DNA of 64,000 nt, taken from contig CAYZMP010000002.1 of NCBI GenBank assembly GCA_964479585.1, positions 33,721 to 97,720 of the forward strand, written 5' to 3'. The notes below the pieces were generated by a model. It did no database searches. It had not been told where the DNA came from and saw only the letters and a program-made list of their open reading frames with translations. A program made the position numbers and the translations under genes. This document shows positions 8,993-17,209 of this stretch, in pieces. Every line of letters starts with the position of its first letter. The stretch's first letter is position 1. This stretch comes from UBA6182 sp964479585 (GTDB lineage Bacteria; Bacillota_I; Bacilli_A; Erysipelotrichales; Erysipelotrichaceae).

Positions 8993-9663
8993 GATACAAC
9001 CTTCGTTAAATGTTTAATCATAAGTTCTTTTTCTTGATCTTCAGCTAAAACAATCAACTTATCATAAGCTTCAATCATCGTGTCCCCTCTTGGAATAATT
9101 GCTTTTTGATTGCGAATAATGGTTGCAATAATCGATTTTCGTGGAACTTTCAAATCGATTATTCGTTTGTTTACTGCTTCCATGTTTGGCTCAATTATAA
9201 TTTCAATTAGACCAATGGTTCCTTGTTCTAAAGGAATGTAATTCTCAATTTTTCTAAGGGTTGCCATTTGTTCAATCATTTTCGAAACAATGTATGTAGA
9301 ACTAATGACATTATTAATCCCTAATTGCTTAAATATTTCTACATTTTTAGGATTAGAAACTGTGCAAAACACCTTTTTAACATGATACTGTTTTGTCGCT
9401 AGTTGACAAGCTATCAAATTATCTGCATCTGATGGCATCATGGCAATAAATATATCACTGTCTTCAATATCTAAATCGTCATAAAGATAAGGTTTTGTTC
9501 CATCACCACATGCTACAATTGCATTTGGGTACTTATGTGACATATCGACACAAAACGAATTTGTATCATTGATAATGATGACATTCATTTTTCGTTTGGT
9601 TAGTGATTCAGCTAAAAAATCAGCTTTTTTTCTACCCCCTACAACAACAACACGATCATTCAT
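8989..9663 (-). CDS. TrkA-type K+ channel regulator with N and C (RCK) domains
   Basis: Cytoplasmic regulator of TrkH. Residues 1-135 are a TrkA-N Rossmann domain and about 140-220 a TrkA-C domain. The expected glycine-rich loop is degraded: VVVGGRKKADFLAESL in place of GxGxxG, so dinucleotide binding may be weak or lost. It overlaps its neighbours by 4 nt on both sides. Together with the next-upstream one-domain protein it resembles an E. coli-type tandem TrkA split into two genes, with one TrkA-C domain missing. Confidence 0.87.
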   Translation of the reverse strand: MNDRVVVVGGRKKADFLAESLTKRKMNVIIINDTNSFCVDMSHKYPNAIVACGDGTKPYLYDDLDIEDSDIFIAMMPSDADNLIACQLATKQYHVKKVFCTVSNPKNVEIFKQLGINNVISSTYIVSKMIEQMATLRKIENYIPLEQGTIGLIEIIIEPNMEAVNKRIIDLKVPRKSIIATIIRNQKAIIPRGDTMIEAYDKLIVLAEDQEKELMIKHLTKVVS

Positions 9664-10079
9664 AGTAATAACCCTCCAATTATCTTCTCAAACTGTTGAA
9701 CTGCTAGTTTTGAAGTATCAATGAAACTAATATTAAACGTCTCACACAAAAATTCTTTGGATGAATCTTGTAGTCTTACTAATACTTTTTCAACTTTAAA
9801 AATCCGAGAGCAAATTTCTGCAATCATTAAATTAACATTATCTTTGTTAGTAACTGCAATGACTAAATCAGCTTTGTTAACACGAGAATCCATTAATGTT
9901 TGAATGTTTTCAGCATCACCAATAAATGTGTATCCACTAAAATCATCGGATAATTTTCGAAAGGATAGTTCATTTTTATCAATGATCGTAACATCTTTTT
10001 TTGCTAATGATAGTTGCGACGCCAAATTCGCTCCTAAGCGACTACAACCAATAACTACAATTGATTCAATTTTTTTCAT
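9660..10079 (-). CDS. Single-domain TrkA-N protein
   Basis: A 139-aa Rossmann-fold RCK domain with an intact-looking loop (VVIGCSRLGANLA) followed by IIDKNE, where the acidic residue should hold the nucleotide ribose. No TrkA-C domain follows. The ribosome site AAGGAG lies inside the end of the upstream repeat-protein gene, which it overlaps by 14 nt. The probable role is to pair with the second TrkA-type protein to gate TrkH; that pairing is inferred from gene order. Confidence 0.85.
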   Translation of the reverse strand: MKKIESIVVIGCSRLGANLASQLSLAKKDVTIIDKNELSFRKLSDDFSGYTFIGDAENIQTLMDSRVNKADLVIAVTNKDNVNLMIAEICSRIFKVEKVLVRLQDSSKEFLCETFNISFIDTSKLAVQQFEKIIGGLLL

Positions 10080-10422
10080 CTTGTTGACTCCTTAATTTCT
10101 TTCGTTGATCAAAAGTTAAAACACCTTCTCCATAATTCACATCTTTGCTTCTACCTTCTGAACACCGAACTAAATTTTCGATGGCTGGACGATATGTACC
10201 GTCTAAAACATAAGCACATCGATAATGTCTCATTGCATTTCCAATTTGCCCTTGTTTTTCATGAATGATTCCTAATAAGTTATGAATTATTGGTGTACAA
10301 TCATCAAGATATAGTATTTCCATTAAATGTTTTTTTGCTGCCAAAAACTGATGCGCCTTAATATGAACGACTGAAGCATTTACATGATGATCGACATAAT
10401 GTTGGTTATGAGTATATTTCAT
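10066..10422 (-). CDS. Small TPR-like protein in the Trk operon
   Basis: A 118-aa soluble protein with two or three helix-turn-helix repeats resembling tetratricopeptides (AAKKHLMEILYLDDCTPI; then HNLLGIIHEKQGQIGNAMRH). The start at 10422 follows GGAGG at 7-nt spacing; a longer reading from 10491 has no ribosome site. It lies between the KdpE-like regulator and the TrkA genes and overlaps the latter, so a role as an adaptor of the potassium system or its signalling is plausible but unproven. I do not recognise a named family. Confidence 0.72.
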   Translation of the reverse strand: MKYTHNQHYVDHHVNASVVHIKAHQFLAAKKHLMEILYLDDCTPIIHNLLGIIHEKQGQIGNAMRHYRCAYVLDGTYRPAIENLVRCSEGRSKDVNYGEGVLTFDQRKKLRSQQDEKN

Positions 10423-10456
10423 ACATCTACCTCCACCTTCATCATAAACAATCGCA

Positions 10457-10488
10457 TATAAAAACGGTGTTAAGAACACATAACACCG
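10457..10488 (-). terminator. Terminator-like hairpin between the KdpE-like gene and the trk genes
   Basis: On the minus strand CGGTGTTA (10481-10488) and TAACACCG (10465-10472) form an 8-bp stem followed by TTTTTAT. It sits in an 89-nt gap inside an otherwise overlapping gene string, so it probably attenuates expression of the trk genes relative to the sensor genes. Confidence 0.65.
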
Positions 10489-10510
10489 CATAAAGATTGT
10501 ATAAAGAGAA

Positions 10511-11200
10511 TTACTCGTCGTTAAAGCGATACCCTACTCCTACATGAGTAACAATGTAAGTAGGACTAGTAGGTGTTTGTTTTAGTTTGCGACGTAAGTT
10601 AGCCATGACAACTCTTAAATTTTGAGCATCACTTTCATTGCAACTACTTCCCCAAGTCGCTTTAATGATCATAGTAGAAGTGCATACACGACCTTGGTTT
10701 TTTACTAAGTATGTTAATACTTGATATTCTATGGGTGTGGTATGTATCTCAACATTGTTTAAATATACTCGATTTTGTACAAAATTAATCGTTAACTCTT
10801 TATACTTAAATTCTTGTTGCGTTAATCCAACTTTCTTGCTTTGTTGATGACGCAAAGCAACACGCACTCGAGCAAGCAACTCTGCAGGGTTAAAAGGTTT
10901 GGTCAAATAGTCATCTGCGCCTAAATCAAGAGCTTTAACTTTTTGAGCGTGCTCATCTTTTGCTGTAACCACAATGATACTAGCATCAATTAAATGTCTA
11001 TATTGCTTTATCCATTCAATCCCATCATAATCTGGCAAACCCAAATCTAGCAAAATAATCTCAGGGTTATGGCTCATAGCTAGCTGATACCCACTTGTGC
11101 CATCATTAGCTTCAATCACTTCATATTCTGAAGTCTCCAATAGGGTAATTAAAAATTGCTTAATTAAGCGATCGTCTTCAATGATCAATATTTTTTTCAT
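10511..11200 (-). CDS. OmpR/KdpE-like response regulator
   Basis: A 229-aa DNA-binding regulator. The receiver domain has the acidic pair IIEDD and the phospho-acceptor Asp52 in LLDLGLPD. The C-terminal winged helix contains TPIEYQVLTYL and ends RKLKQTPTSPTYIVTHVGVGYRF. Both halves are most like KdpE. The start at 11200 has AGGAAG 6 nt upstream, preferred to 11206. It overlaps the end of the kinase gene by 23 nt. The likely target is the adjacent trk operon because no kdpFABC genes are present. Confidence 0.92.
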   Translation of the reverse strand: MKKILIIEDDRLIKQFLITLLETSEYEVIEANDGTSGYQLAMSHNPEIILLDLGLPDYDGIEWIKQYRHLIDASIIVVTAKDEHAQKVKALDLGADDYLTKPFNPAELLARVRVALRHQQSKKVGLTQQEFKYKELTINFVQNRVYLNNVEIHTTPIEYQVLTYLVKNQGRVCTSTMIIKATWGSSCNESDAQNLRVVMANLRRKLKQTPTSPTYIVTHVGVGYRFNDE

Positions 11201-12677
11201 CGTCATCTTCCTTTACCTTTAAAGAAAACACAAACTTTGAACCAGTTGGTTGATTGTCTAAAACTCGTATGAATCCTTGATGTGCCTCTATGATTGCTTT
11301 GCATATCGATAATCCTAGTCCTAATCCTTGACGCTGTTGTTTATTTTTTGGCTTAATGGAGTAAAACTGGTCAAACACTCGCAGTTTTTCATGATCACTC
11401 AATCCTATACCTTCGTCCACCACTTCAAAAATAATATTTTTCTTTTTTTTAATGATGTTTAATTGGATTGTTGATCCTACTGGCGAGAATTTTATTGCAT
11501 TTTGTAATAAATTAACTAACACTTTAACAATCATTCTACTATCTGCATCAAATAGAATAGTTTCTTCAGGTATCGATACTTTAATAAAATGTGTTTTTAT
11601 TGTAGCAAATAACGATATCGTTTCTTCAACAATCTCTTCAACTATACTTGGTTGAATATCTAACAACAAATTTGACTCTTGAAAACGCATTAAGCTTAAA
11701 ATGTTCTCCACAGAATCCAATAACCATTTAGAGTCATTTGTCACATTTTCCAACAAGTTAGTAAGTAGTTCATCATTAATATGCGCACGATTATCAATAA
11801 TGGTTTGAACAGTTCCAATAATTGTAGAAAGTGGTGTTCGTAAATCATGTGAAATTCCAGAAAGCAGTTGAACTCTTAGCTTCTCTTTTTCAATTTCCAT
11901 CATTGATTCATGTTGCTTGTTTATCCAGTATTGACGATCTAAAGCCAAGGCTAACTGTCCACAACACGCTTCAATCAATTCAACATCATTTTTAATTAGT
12001 CCTTCATGAGTAAGCCATAAAACACCCAAAGAACCTGTTTTCGACTTAATGGGAAAGTAGTAGTTTGTGATAGATGCAGTTTCATTATCTTGTATCATAT
12101 CAGCTTGTTGCATACACTGCTCGATTTTATGCATGTTAATACTCGGATTATTCATCGTTAAATAGTGTTTAAAGTCTTGTTGATCACTTTCTTTTAATGA
12201 TATGTTTATCCCATGATTTAAATATGTTTCTAATCCATTTTCCATTGCTTTAACAGCATCTTCTAAACGAATTGCTTGAAAAAAATCACGACTAATCTCA
12301 ATTAAGACTTTAATTCTCGCTTCCTTTTCATCTGCGATTTTTGTCTCTTTGCGCAGCTTCTGAATTATTACACTCGTTACGATTGAAACTAAAAGCATAA
12401 TAGCAAAAGTATACCAATAATCAAATGAATCAACATTCAAACTATATCGAGGTTCTGTAAACAAGAAATTAAAAAGTCCAACCGCTACTATGGACGAGAA
12501 GAACCCATATAAAAACCCATCTACTAAGATTGTTATTACAAACACAGTAAGTAAATATGTCAAAATAATGGTTGCTTCTGGAAACTTAATTTGATCAAGC
12601 CACAATGAAAACAATGTCGCAAACAACAAGCCCACAAACACATAACCACAATTTTTCATGAGTATTTCTTTTTTCAT
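11178..12677 (-). CDS. KdpD-like sensor histidine kinase lacking the cytoplasmic N-terminal sensor
   Basis: Residues 8-108 form the four-helix DUF4118 membrane domain typical of KdpD. About 120-250 look like a GAF domain. The phospho-acceptor His277 is in SGISHDLRTPLS, and the ATPase domain carries NLLQNAIKFSP, DEGIGL and GLGLGLSIC. Full-length KdpD is about 890 aa and begins with KdpD and USP domains that bind c-di-AMP or sense K+; those are absent here (499 aa). The signal may therefore come through the membrane or GAF domain. It is first in the potassium module, ahead of the KdpE-like regulator. Confidence 0.92.
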   Translation of the reverse strand: MKKEILMKNCGYVFVGLLFATLFSLWLDQIKFPEATIILTYLLTVFVITILVDGFLYGFFSSIVAVGLFNFLFTEPRYSLNVDSFDYWYTFAIMLLVSIVTSVIIQKLRKETKIADEKEARIKVLIEISRDFFQAIRLEDAVKAMENGLETYLNHGINISLKESDQQDFKHYLTMNNPSINMHKIEQCMQQADMIQDNETASITNYYFPIKSKTGSLGVLWLTHEGLIKNDVELIEACCGQLALALDRQYWINKQHESMMEIEKEKLRVQLLSGISHDLRTPLSTIIGTVQTIIDNRAHINDELLTNLLENVTNDSKWLLDSVENILSLMRFQESNLLLDIQPSIVEEIVEETISLFATIKTHFIKVSIPEETILFDADSRMIVKVLVNLLQNAIKFSPVGSTIQLNIIKKKKNIIFEVVDEGIGLSDHEKLRVFDQFYSIKPKNKQQRQGLGLGLSICKAIIEAHQGFIRVLDNQPTGSKFVFSLKVKEDDDEKNIDH

Positions 12678-12696
12678 GCAATACTACTTTCCAGTG

Positions 12697-13473
12697 TTAA
12701 TTCTTACTCAGCTTCAAGCTAAAAGCAATCCAAACAAGTAAATACAAGACAAAACAAGCAATACTTGCAATGACAACTGATGGATACTGGTTGTTTAAAT
12801 CTTGTGTGTGACGCAAATAAATACCAGCATAAGCCCATAGTAAAACAAGGCCATAGCTTAAACTTTTATACGTAATCATTGTAGCTGCACCAATTAGCAG
12901 TGACACCACAAGCATAATTATCGTCCACATCGGTTCACTTAATCCTAGTCCATCAAAGTTAACAGACACTAAATAGGCCGTAACATTGGCAATACTTGCC
13001 ACTGTAATCCAACCAAAATAAATACCAAAAGGTGCTTTAATTAAAAGATAATCAATTCCTTTTAATGAACCATACTTGATTTCGTTGTTAATAAAAATAA
13101 GCGATAACAACACAATAATAATTAAAACAAGCGAAAGTAAAACATACCCATAATGCCAAGCAAAGACCCATAAAGTGTTGGCAATGTTACTAACAATAAA
13201 AAAGAGGGCAATATCATCCATTAAGTTTTGACGAACACTTAAATCTTGTTCGACTTTCATTTGAAACAAACTATATCCAAACAACAACAAATAAATGACA
13301 CCCCAAATAGAAAAGGTTAAACCCGTTGGGGCAAACAAGTTAAATAAATTATCCGATACTTCTCCAGTAGTAATGTTGTTTAGTGGCAAAATATTTGCTA
13401 TCGCATTAACAGCTACCATCACGAAAAATGTAAGTAGTACACCAATTCGTTTTGCTTTGTTTCGAATAACCAT
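12697..13473 (-). CDS. TspO/MBR-like (tryptophan-rich sensory) membrane protein
   Basis: A 258-aa protein with about eight hydrophobic segments. The N-terminal part contains the motif FAPTGLTFSIWGVIYLLL, typical of the large bacterial TspO-related family, and later FAWHYG and PFGIYFGWI. The role is unknown; relatives are proposed to bind tetrapyrroles or act in stress sensing. ATG at 13473 is preferred because AAGGAG lies 7 nt upstream. It lies just before the histidine kinase gene and might share its transcript. Confidence 0.7.
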   Translation of the reverse strand: MVIRNKAKRIGVLLTFFVMVAVNAIANILPLNNITTGEVSDNLFNLFAPTGLTFSIWGVIYLLLFGYSLFQMKVEQDLSVRQNLMDDIALFFIVSNIANTLWVFAWHYGYVLLSLVLIIIVLLSLIFINNEIKYGSLKGIDYLLIKAPFGIYFGWITVASIANVTAYLVSVNFDGLGLSEPMWTIIMLVVSLLIGAATMITYKSLSYGLVLLWAYAGIYLRHTQDLNNQYPSVVIASIACFVLYLLVWIAFSLKLSKN

Positions 13474-13595
13474 GGACATTCTCCTTTTTCTTTAACATTG
13501 TATCAAAGTTGATGAATTAGATAAATAAAAATCATTGAATCTGTTATTATAACGAAAAAATGTATCATCTTTTAAACCTTTTCAGCTGTTTTTAA

Positions 13596-13604
13596 TGATA
13601 TAAT
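13596..13604 (+). promoter_or_regulatory. Extended -10 promoter of the CPBP gene
   Basis: TGA-TATAAT, 42 nt before the ATG. No clear -35. Confidence 0.45.
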
Positions 13605-13646
13605 TTTTTCGGTCATTTTTTTTCATCATAATTAAAAGGAGTCTTT

Positions 13647-14291
13647 ATGGTTATCTTTGCAATATTGCTCATTGCTTATCTTACATTTATGCACTCAATT
13701 AACGGACAACTAATTTTAAAACTAGTTTCATCCCAAGAAAAAAAACAGTTTGTTAAAGAGAACTACTTTTACCTTTGGTTCTTTATAGTCCTTGTCATTT
13801 ATGTTGTTCTTATAGGAAATCTTTCCTTACCTACTAACCCACTTAAATTAAGTGACTACATATTTATGTTACTATTTATTTATCCATTTATGATCAACTC
13901 TCATTACAATCCTCATCAAAGTTTTAAAGGAGTCTTTTCCTTTTGCATCATTTATCCAATCGGTGAAGAACTTCTTTATCGTGGTATTCTTTCCTATTTG
14001 TTACTTTACTTTTTCAACACTAACACGATTTTAGTACCTTTTCCATTACTTAAAGAAATCTCTCTCACCGTACTTATTACAGCGATCTGCTTTGCCATCA
14101 TGCACTTACAATACTTTAATTTCAAGGTTGATTCAATTGGTGTGAGAAAAATTGTTTATGCGTTTGTTTTTGGTGTTGTTGTTGGAAACATTATTGAAAT
14201 GAGCGGTTCAATACTGTATGGAATTCTCTTTCATATCATTGCAAATAGTGGTGCAACCTATTTTAGTTATAAACGAAGCAATTTAATATAA
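13647..14291 (+). CDS. CPBP-family intramembrane metalloprotease
   Basis: A 214-aa protein with about six membrane helices and the family motifs in order: EELLYRG (glutamates and arginine of motif 1), FAIMHLQ (His of motif 2) and FHIIANSG (His/Asn of motif 3). CPBP (Abi) proteases cleave membrane-bound substrates such as prenylated CAAX proteins, or process peptides in bacteriocin immunity. No bacteriocin genes are adjacent, so the substrate is unknown. A strong AAAAGGAG site precedes the start. It is the only plus-strand gene between about 1.8 and 20.6 kb. Confidence 0.85.
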   Translation: MVIFAILLIAYLTFMHSINGQLILKLVSSQEKKQFVKENYFYLWFFIVLVIYVVLIGNLSLPTNPLKLSDYIFMLLFIYPFMINSHYNPHQSFKGVFSFCIIYPIGEELLYRGILSYLLLYFFNTNTILVPFPLLKEISLTVLITAICFAIMHLQYFNFKVDSIGVRKIVYAFVFGVVVGNIIEMSGSILYGILFHIIANSGATYFSYKRSNLI

Positions 14292-14320
14292 AAAATGGCT
14301 AAACCTTATTGGTTTAGCCA
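14291..14320 (-). terminator. Terminator of engB with the stop codon in the loop
   Basis: TGGCTAAACC (14296-14305) pairs with GGTTTAGCCA (14311-14320), a perfect 10-bp stem. The engB stop codon (14306-14308) occupies the loop, and a T run follows on the minus strand. It may also stop the convergent CPBP transcript. Confidence 0.85.
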
Positions 14321-14869
14321 CATTGTAATTTTATCTTGGATATCTTGTATCCCTGTCTTTTTTAATGCTGAGAAAAACAGTAAGTTTTGATTGTTGTTTA
14401 ACTGCTTGATTTTCGCAATCTCATTGTTGGACACTTTGTCTGTTTTGGTAAACACCACACTTGATGGCACTTTTAAGCGCTCTGCAATATCCATCATGAG
14501 TTGATCTTGATCACTAATACCACGACGAACATCCACTAAGATAAGCATCCCTTTAATTTGAGGTCGATCATTAAAATAACTACTCATTAAACGATCGATG
14601 CGTTGCCATTCACTTTTTGACATTTTCGCATAACCATATCCTGGTACATCCACTAACATCCACTGTCCATTCACATCAAAGAAGTTAATAAGACGTGTCT
14701 TTCCTGGTGCATTACCAACATACGCTAAGTTTTTACGATTTAATATAGCATTAATTAAACTACTTTTACCCACATTACTCTTACCAACCATCACAATTTC
14801 ATCAAAATCATGATTAGGTAGTTGATCTGGAGTCCCACAACTTGTAAGAAGTGAGGCGTTGGTAAACAT
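14306..14869 (-). CDS. engB: Ribosome biogenesis GTP-binding protein YsxC/EngB
   Basis: An essential GTPase for 50S subunit assembly. The 187-aa protein has all G motifs: GKSNVGKSS (G1), DVPGYG (G3) and TKTD (G4). Its ATG shares one base with the lon stop codon, the same lon-engB coupling seen in Bacillus. The 3' end lies in a terminator loop. Confidence 0.96.
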   Translation of the reverse strand: MFTNASLLTSCGTPDQLPNHDFDEIVMVGKSNVGKSSLINAILNRKNLAYVGNAPGKTRLINFFDVNGQWMLVDVPGYGYAKMSKSEWQRIDRLMSSYFNDRPQIKGMLILVDVRRGISDQDQLMMDIAERLKVPSSVVFTKTDKVSNNEIAKIKQLNNNQNLLFFSALKKTGIQDIQDKITMWLNQ

Positions 14870-17190
14870 TATTCATCCACAAGTGCTTCTTTAAGCACTT
14901 GCTCTACTTTTTCTACAGCAATAAACTCAATGGTATCACGCACAGATTGTGGGATATCATCCATGTCTTTTAAGTTTGCTTTTGGAATAACAATCTTATG
15001 AATACCAACACGGTGAGCAGCCAATGTTTTCTCTTTTAAACCACCAATCGCAAGCACATTACCACGCAAGGTAACTTCCCCTGTCATCGCAATATCAGGC
15101 AACACTTTACGTTTGGTTAGGGCTGATACAATCGCAGTTGTAAGTGTAATACCTGCACTTGGTCCATCTTTTGGTACAGCACCTTCAGGTACGTGAATAT
15201 GTATATCATGGCTTTCAAAAAACTTCGGATCAATCTTGTATTCTTTTGCATGGCTTTTTGTGTAGCCAAAGGCAATTTCGGCAGACTCTTTCATAACATC
15301 GCCAAGTTTACCTGTTAAGATCAAACGACCTTTTCCTTCAAAGGTTGTGACTTCCACAGGAAGTACATCACCACCAAAAGAAGTGTATGCTAAGCCTGTT
15401 ACCACACCAATTTGAGGTTTTGCTTCTTTTTTACCAAAATCAAAGATTTCTTTTCCTAACCATTCCACAATACGTTTGTTGTTTACAGTAATGGAACGTT
15501 TTTTGTCTTTTAAAATAGCCAACACACTTTTACGACATAAGTTTGCAATCATACGTTCTAATTGACGAACACCCGATTCACGTGTGTAATGACGAATCAA
15601 ATACAACAGTGCATCATCACTCATCTTAAACTGTGATGCTTTTAAACCATTAATCGTACGTTGTTTTGGAATTAAGTGTTTTTTCGCAATGTTTAGTTTT
15701 TCTTGTTCTGTATAGGAAGATAGTTGAATGATTTCCAAACGATCTTTTAATGCTGGTGGAATAGCATCTAAATAGTTAGCTGTAGCCACAAACATAACTT
15801 TGGATAAATCATAAGGTTCTTCTAAGTAATGATCAGAAAACAAAGAGTTTTGTTCTGGATCTAATACCTCTAGCATTGCACTTGATGGATCACCTTTGTA
15901 ATCGGCTGCCATTTTATCAATTTCATCAATAAGAAACACAGGATTAACAACCCCTGCTTTTTTCATTCCTTGAATAATACGACCAGGCATTGAACCTAAG
16001 TAAGTACGACGGTGTCCTCGTATTTCTGCTTCATCACGAACACCACCTAAAGACGCTTTAATAAAGCGACGATCAAGGGCGTTAGCAACGGATTTAGCTA
16101 AAGATGTTTTACCAACTCCTGGAGGACCTACTAAACATAAGATTGGTGCATTTAATGATTTAGTCATGTTTTTAACGGCCAAATACTCCATGATCCGATC
16201 TTTTACTTTTTCAAGTCCATAGTGATCATCATCAAGTACTTTACGTACCGCAGTTAAGTCTTCATTATCATCTGTTTCTTGCCACCAAGGTGTTTTTAAT
16301 AACCAATCCAAGTAACTACGAATAACACCAGACTCACCAGATGCTTGAGGAAGCATTTCATATCGTGCTAACTCTTCCAATGCTTTTTGTTTGATGTTTT
16401 CAGGATAAGGATTATCTTCAATCATGCGACGAATATCATCCCCATCTTCATCTTTCATTGGTACATCACCAAGCTCTTCTTTAATAGCACGTAGTTTTTC
16501 ACGCAAATAATACTCACGTTGGTTATCTTCAATGCGTTCTTTAACACGTTCATTAATGTCCGTTTCAATGGATGATAACTGTTTTTCTGTTTGTAGTTCA
16601 CTAATGATAATCATTAAACGTTCATTGATGTTTAATGTTTCTAAAAGTAACTGTTTCTTTTCTAAAGGCAGTGGGAAAAACTGTGCAAACTGATCAGAAA
16701 GTTGCACGGCACTAACACCTTTGGTTAATTGATTAATCATTTCCGTTGGGAAATTCACATTGGATGTTGCTACATGCTCAAGTTCTTTTGCGATACGACG
16801 AATGAGTGCCATTTCTTCCATGGCATCACCAGAAACATTTTCTTTTGCAATGACACTGGCAAAAAACATACGGTCATCTTCACTCATACGAATAAGTTCA
16901 GCACGTTGAACACCACTAAAAGTAACACGCATAAAACCTTCTTTGCGTTTTACATTTTTTATGCGACATAATGTACCAAAATTAAACAAATCTTCTTCTT
17001 TCGGTTCATCGACCATTATGTCTTTTTGAGATACAAGCCACACGTGCCCGTCGAAATATGCTTTTGATTCTTCAACCGCGTTTACACTCTTTTCACGGCC
17101 TACTTCAATCATAATGTCTTGATTTGGGAATACTACAATTCCCCGGGTAGCAATTACTGGAACACTAATTTCAATTTTATCTTGATCCAT
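14869..17190 (-). CDS. lon: ATP-dependent Lon protease
   Basis: Degrades misfolded and regulatory proteins in the cytoplasm. The 773-aa protein contains the N-terminal substrate domain (residues 1-200), the AAA+ module with Walker A GPPGVGKTS and Walker B VFLIDEID, and the C-terminal Ser-Lys protease with PKDGPSAG. The start follows GGAGG. It is placed between tig and engB, so folding, turnover and ribosome assembly genes are clustered. Confidence 0.97.
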   Translation of the reverse strand: MDQDKIEISVPVIATRGIVVFPNQDIMIEVGREKSVNAVEESKAYFDGHVWLVSQKDIMVDEPKEEDLFNFGTLCRIKNVKRKEGFMRVTFSGVQRAELIRMSEDDRMFFASVIAKENVSGDAMEEMALIRRIAKELEHVATSNVNFPTEMINQLTKGVSAVQLSDQFAQFFPLPLEKKQLLLETLNINERLMIIISELQTEKQLSSIETDINERVKERIEDNQREYYLREKLRAIKEELGDVPMKDEDGDDIRRMIEDNPYPENIKQKALEELARYEMLPQASGESGVIRSYLDWLLKTPWWQETDDNEDLTAVRKVLDDDHYGLEKVKDRIMEYLAVKNMTKSLNAPILCLVGPPGVGKTSLAKSVANALDRRFIKASLGGVRDEAEIRGHRRTYLGSMPGRIIQGMKKAGVVNPVFLIDEIDKMAADYKGDPSSAMLEVLDPEQNSLFSDHYLEEPYDLSKVMFVATANYLDAIPPALKDRLEIIQLSSYTEQEKLNIAKKHLIPKQRTINGLKASQFKMSDDALLYLIRHYTRESGVRQLERMIANLCRKSVLAILKDKKRSITVNNKRIVEWLGKEIFDFGKKEAKPQIGVVTGLAYTSFGGDVLPVEVTTFEGKGRLILTGKLGDVMKESAEIAFGYTKSHAKEYKIDPKFFESHDIHIHVPEGAVPKDGPSAGITLTTAIVSALTKRKVLPDIAMTGEVTLRGNVLAIGGLKEKTLAAHRVGIHKIVIPKANLKDMDDIPQSVRDTIEFIAVEKVEQVLKEALVDE

Positions 17191-17209
17191 ATACGACCCT
17201 CCTTACTAT

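Noticed and set aside
10423..10510. c-di-AMP (ydaO) riboswitch upstream of the trk genes
   Set aside because: Only a simple hairpin fits in the 88-nt gap; conserved ydaO core elements are not visible. The same holds for the short gap upstream of ktrB.
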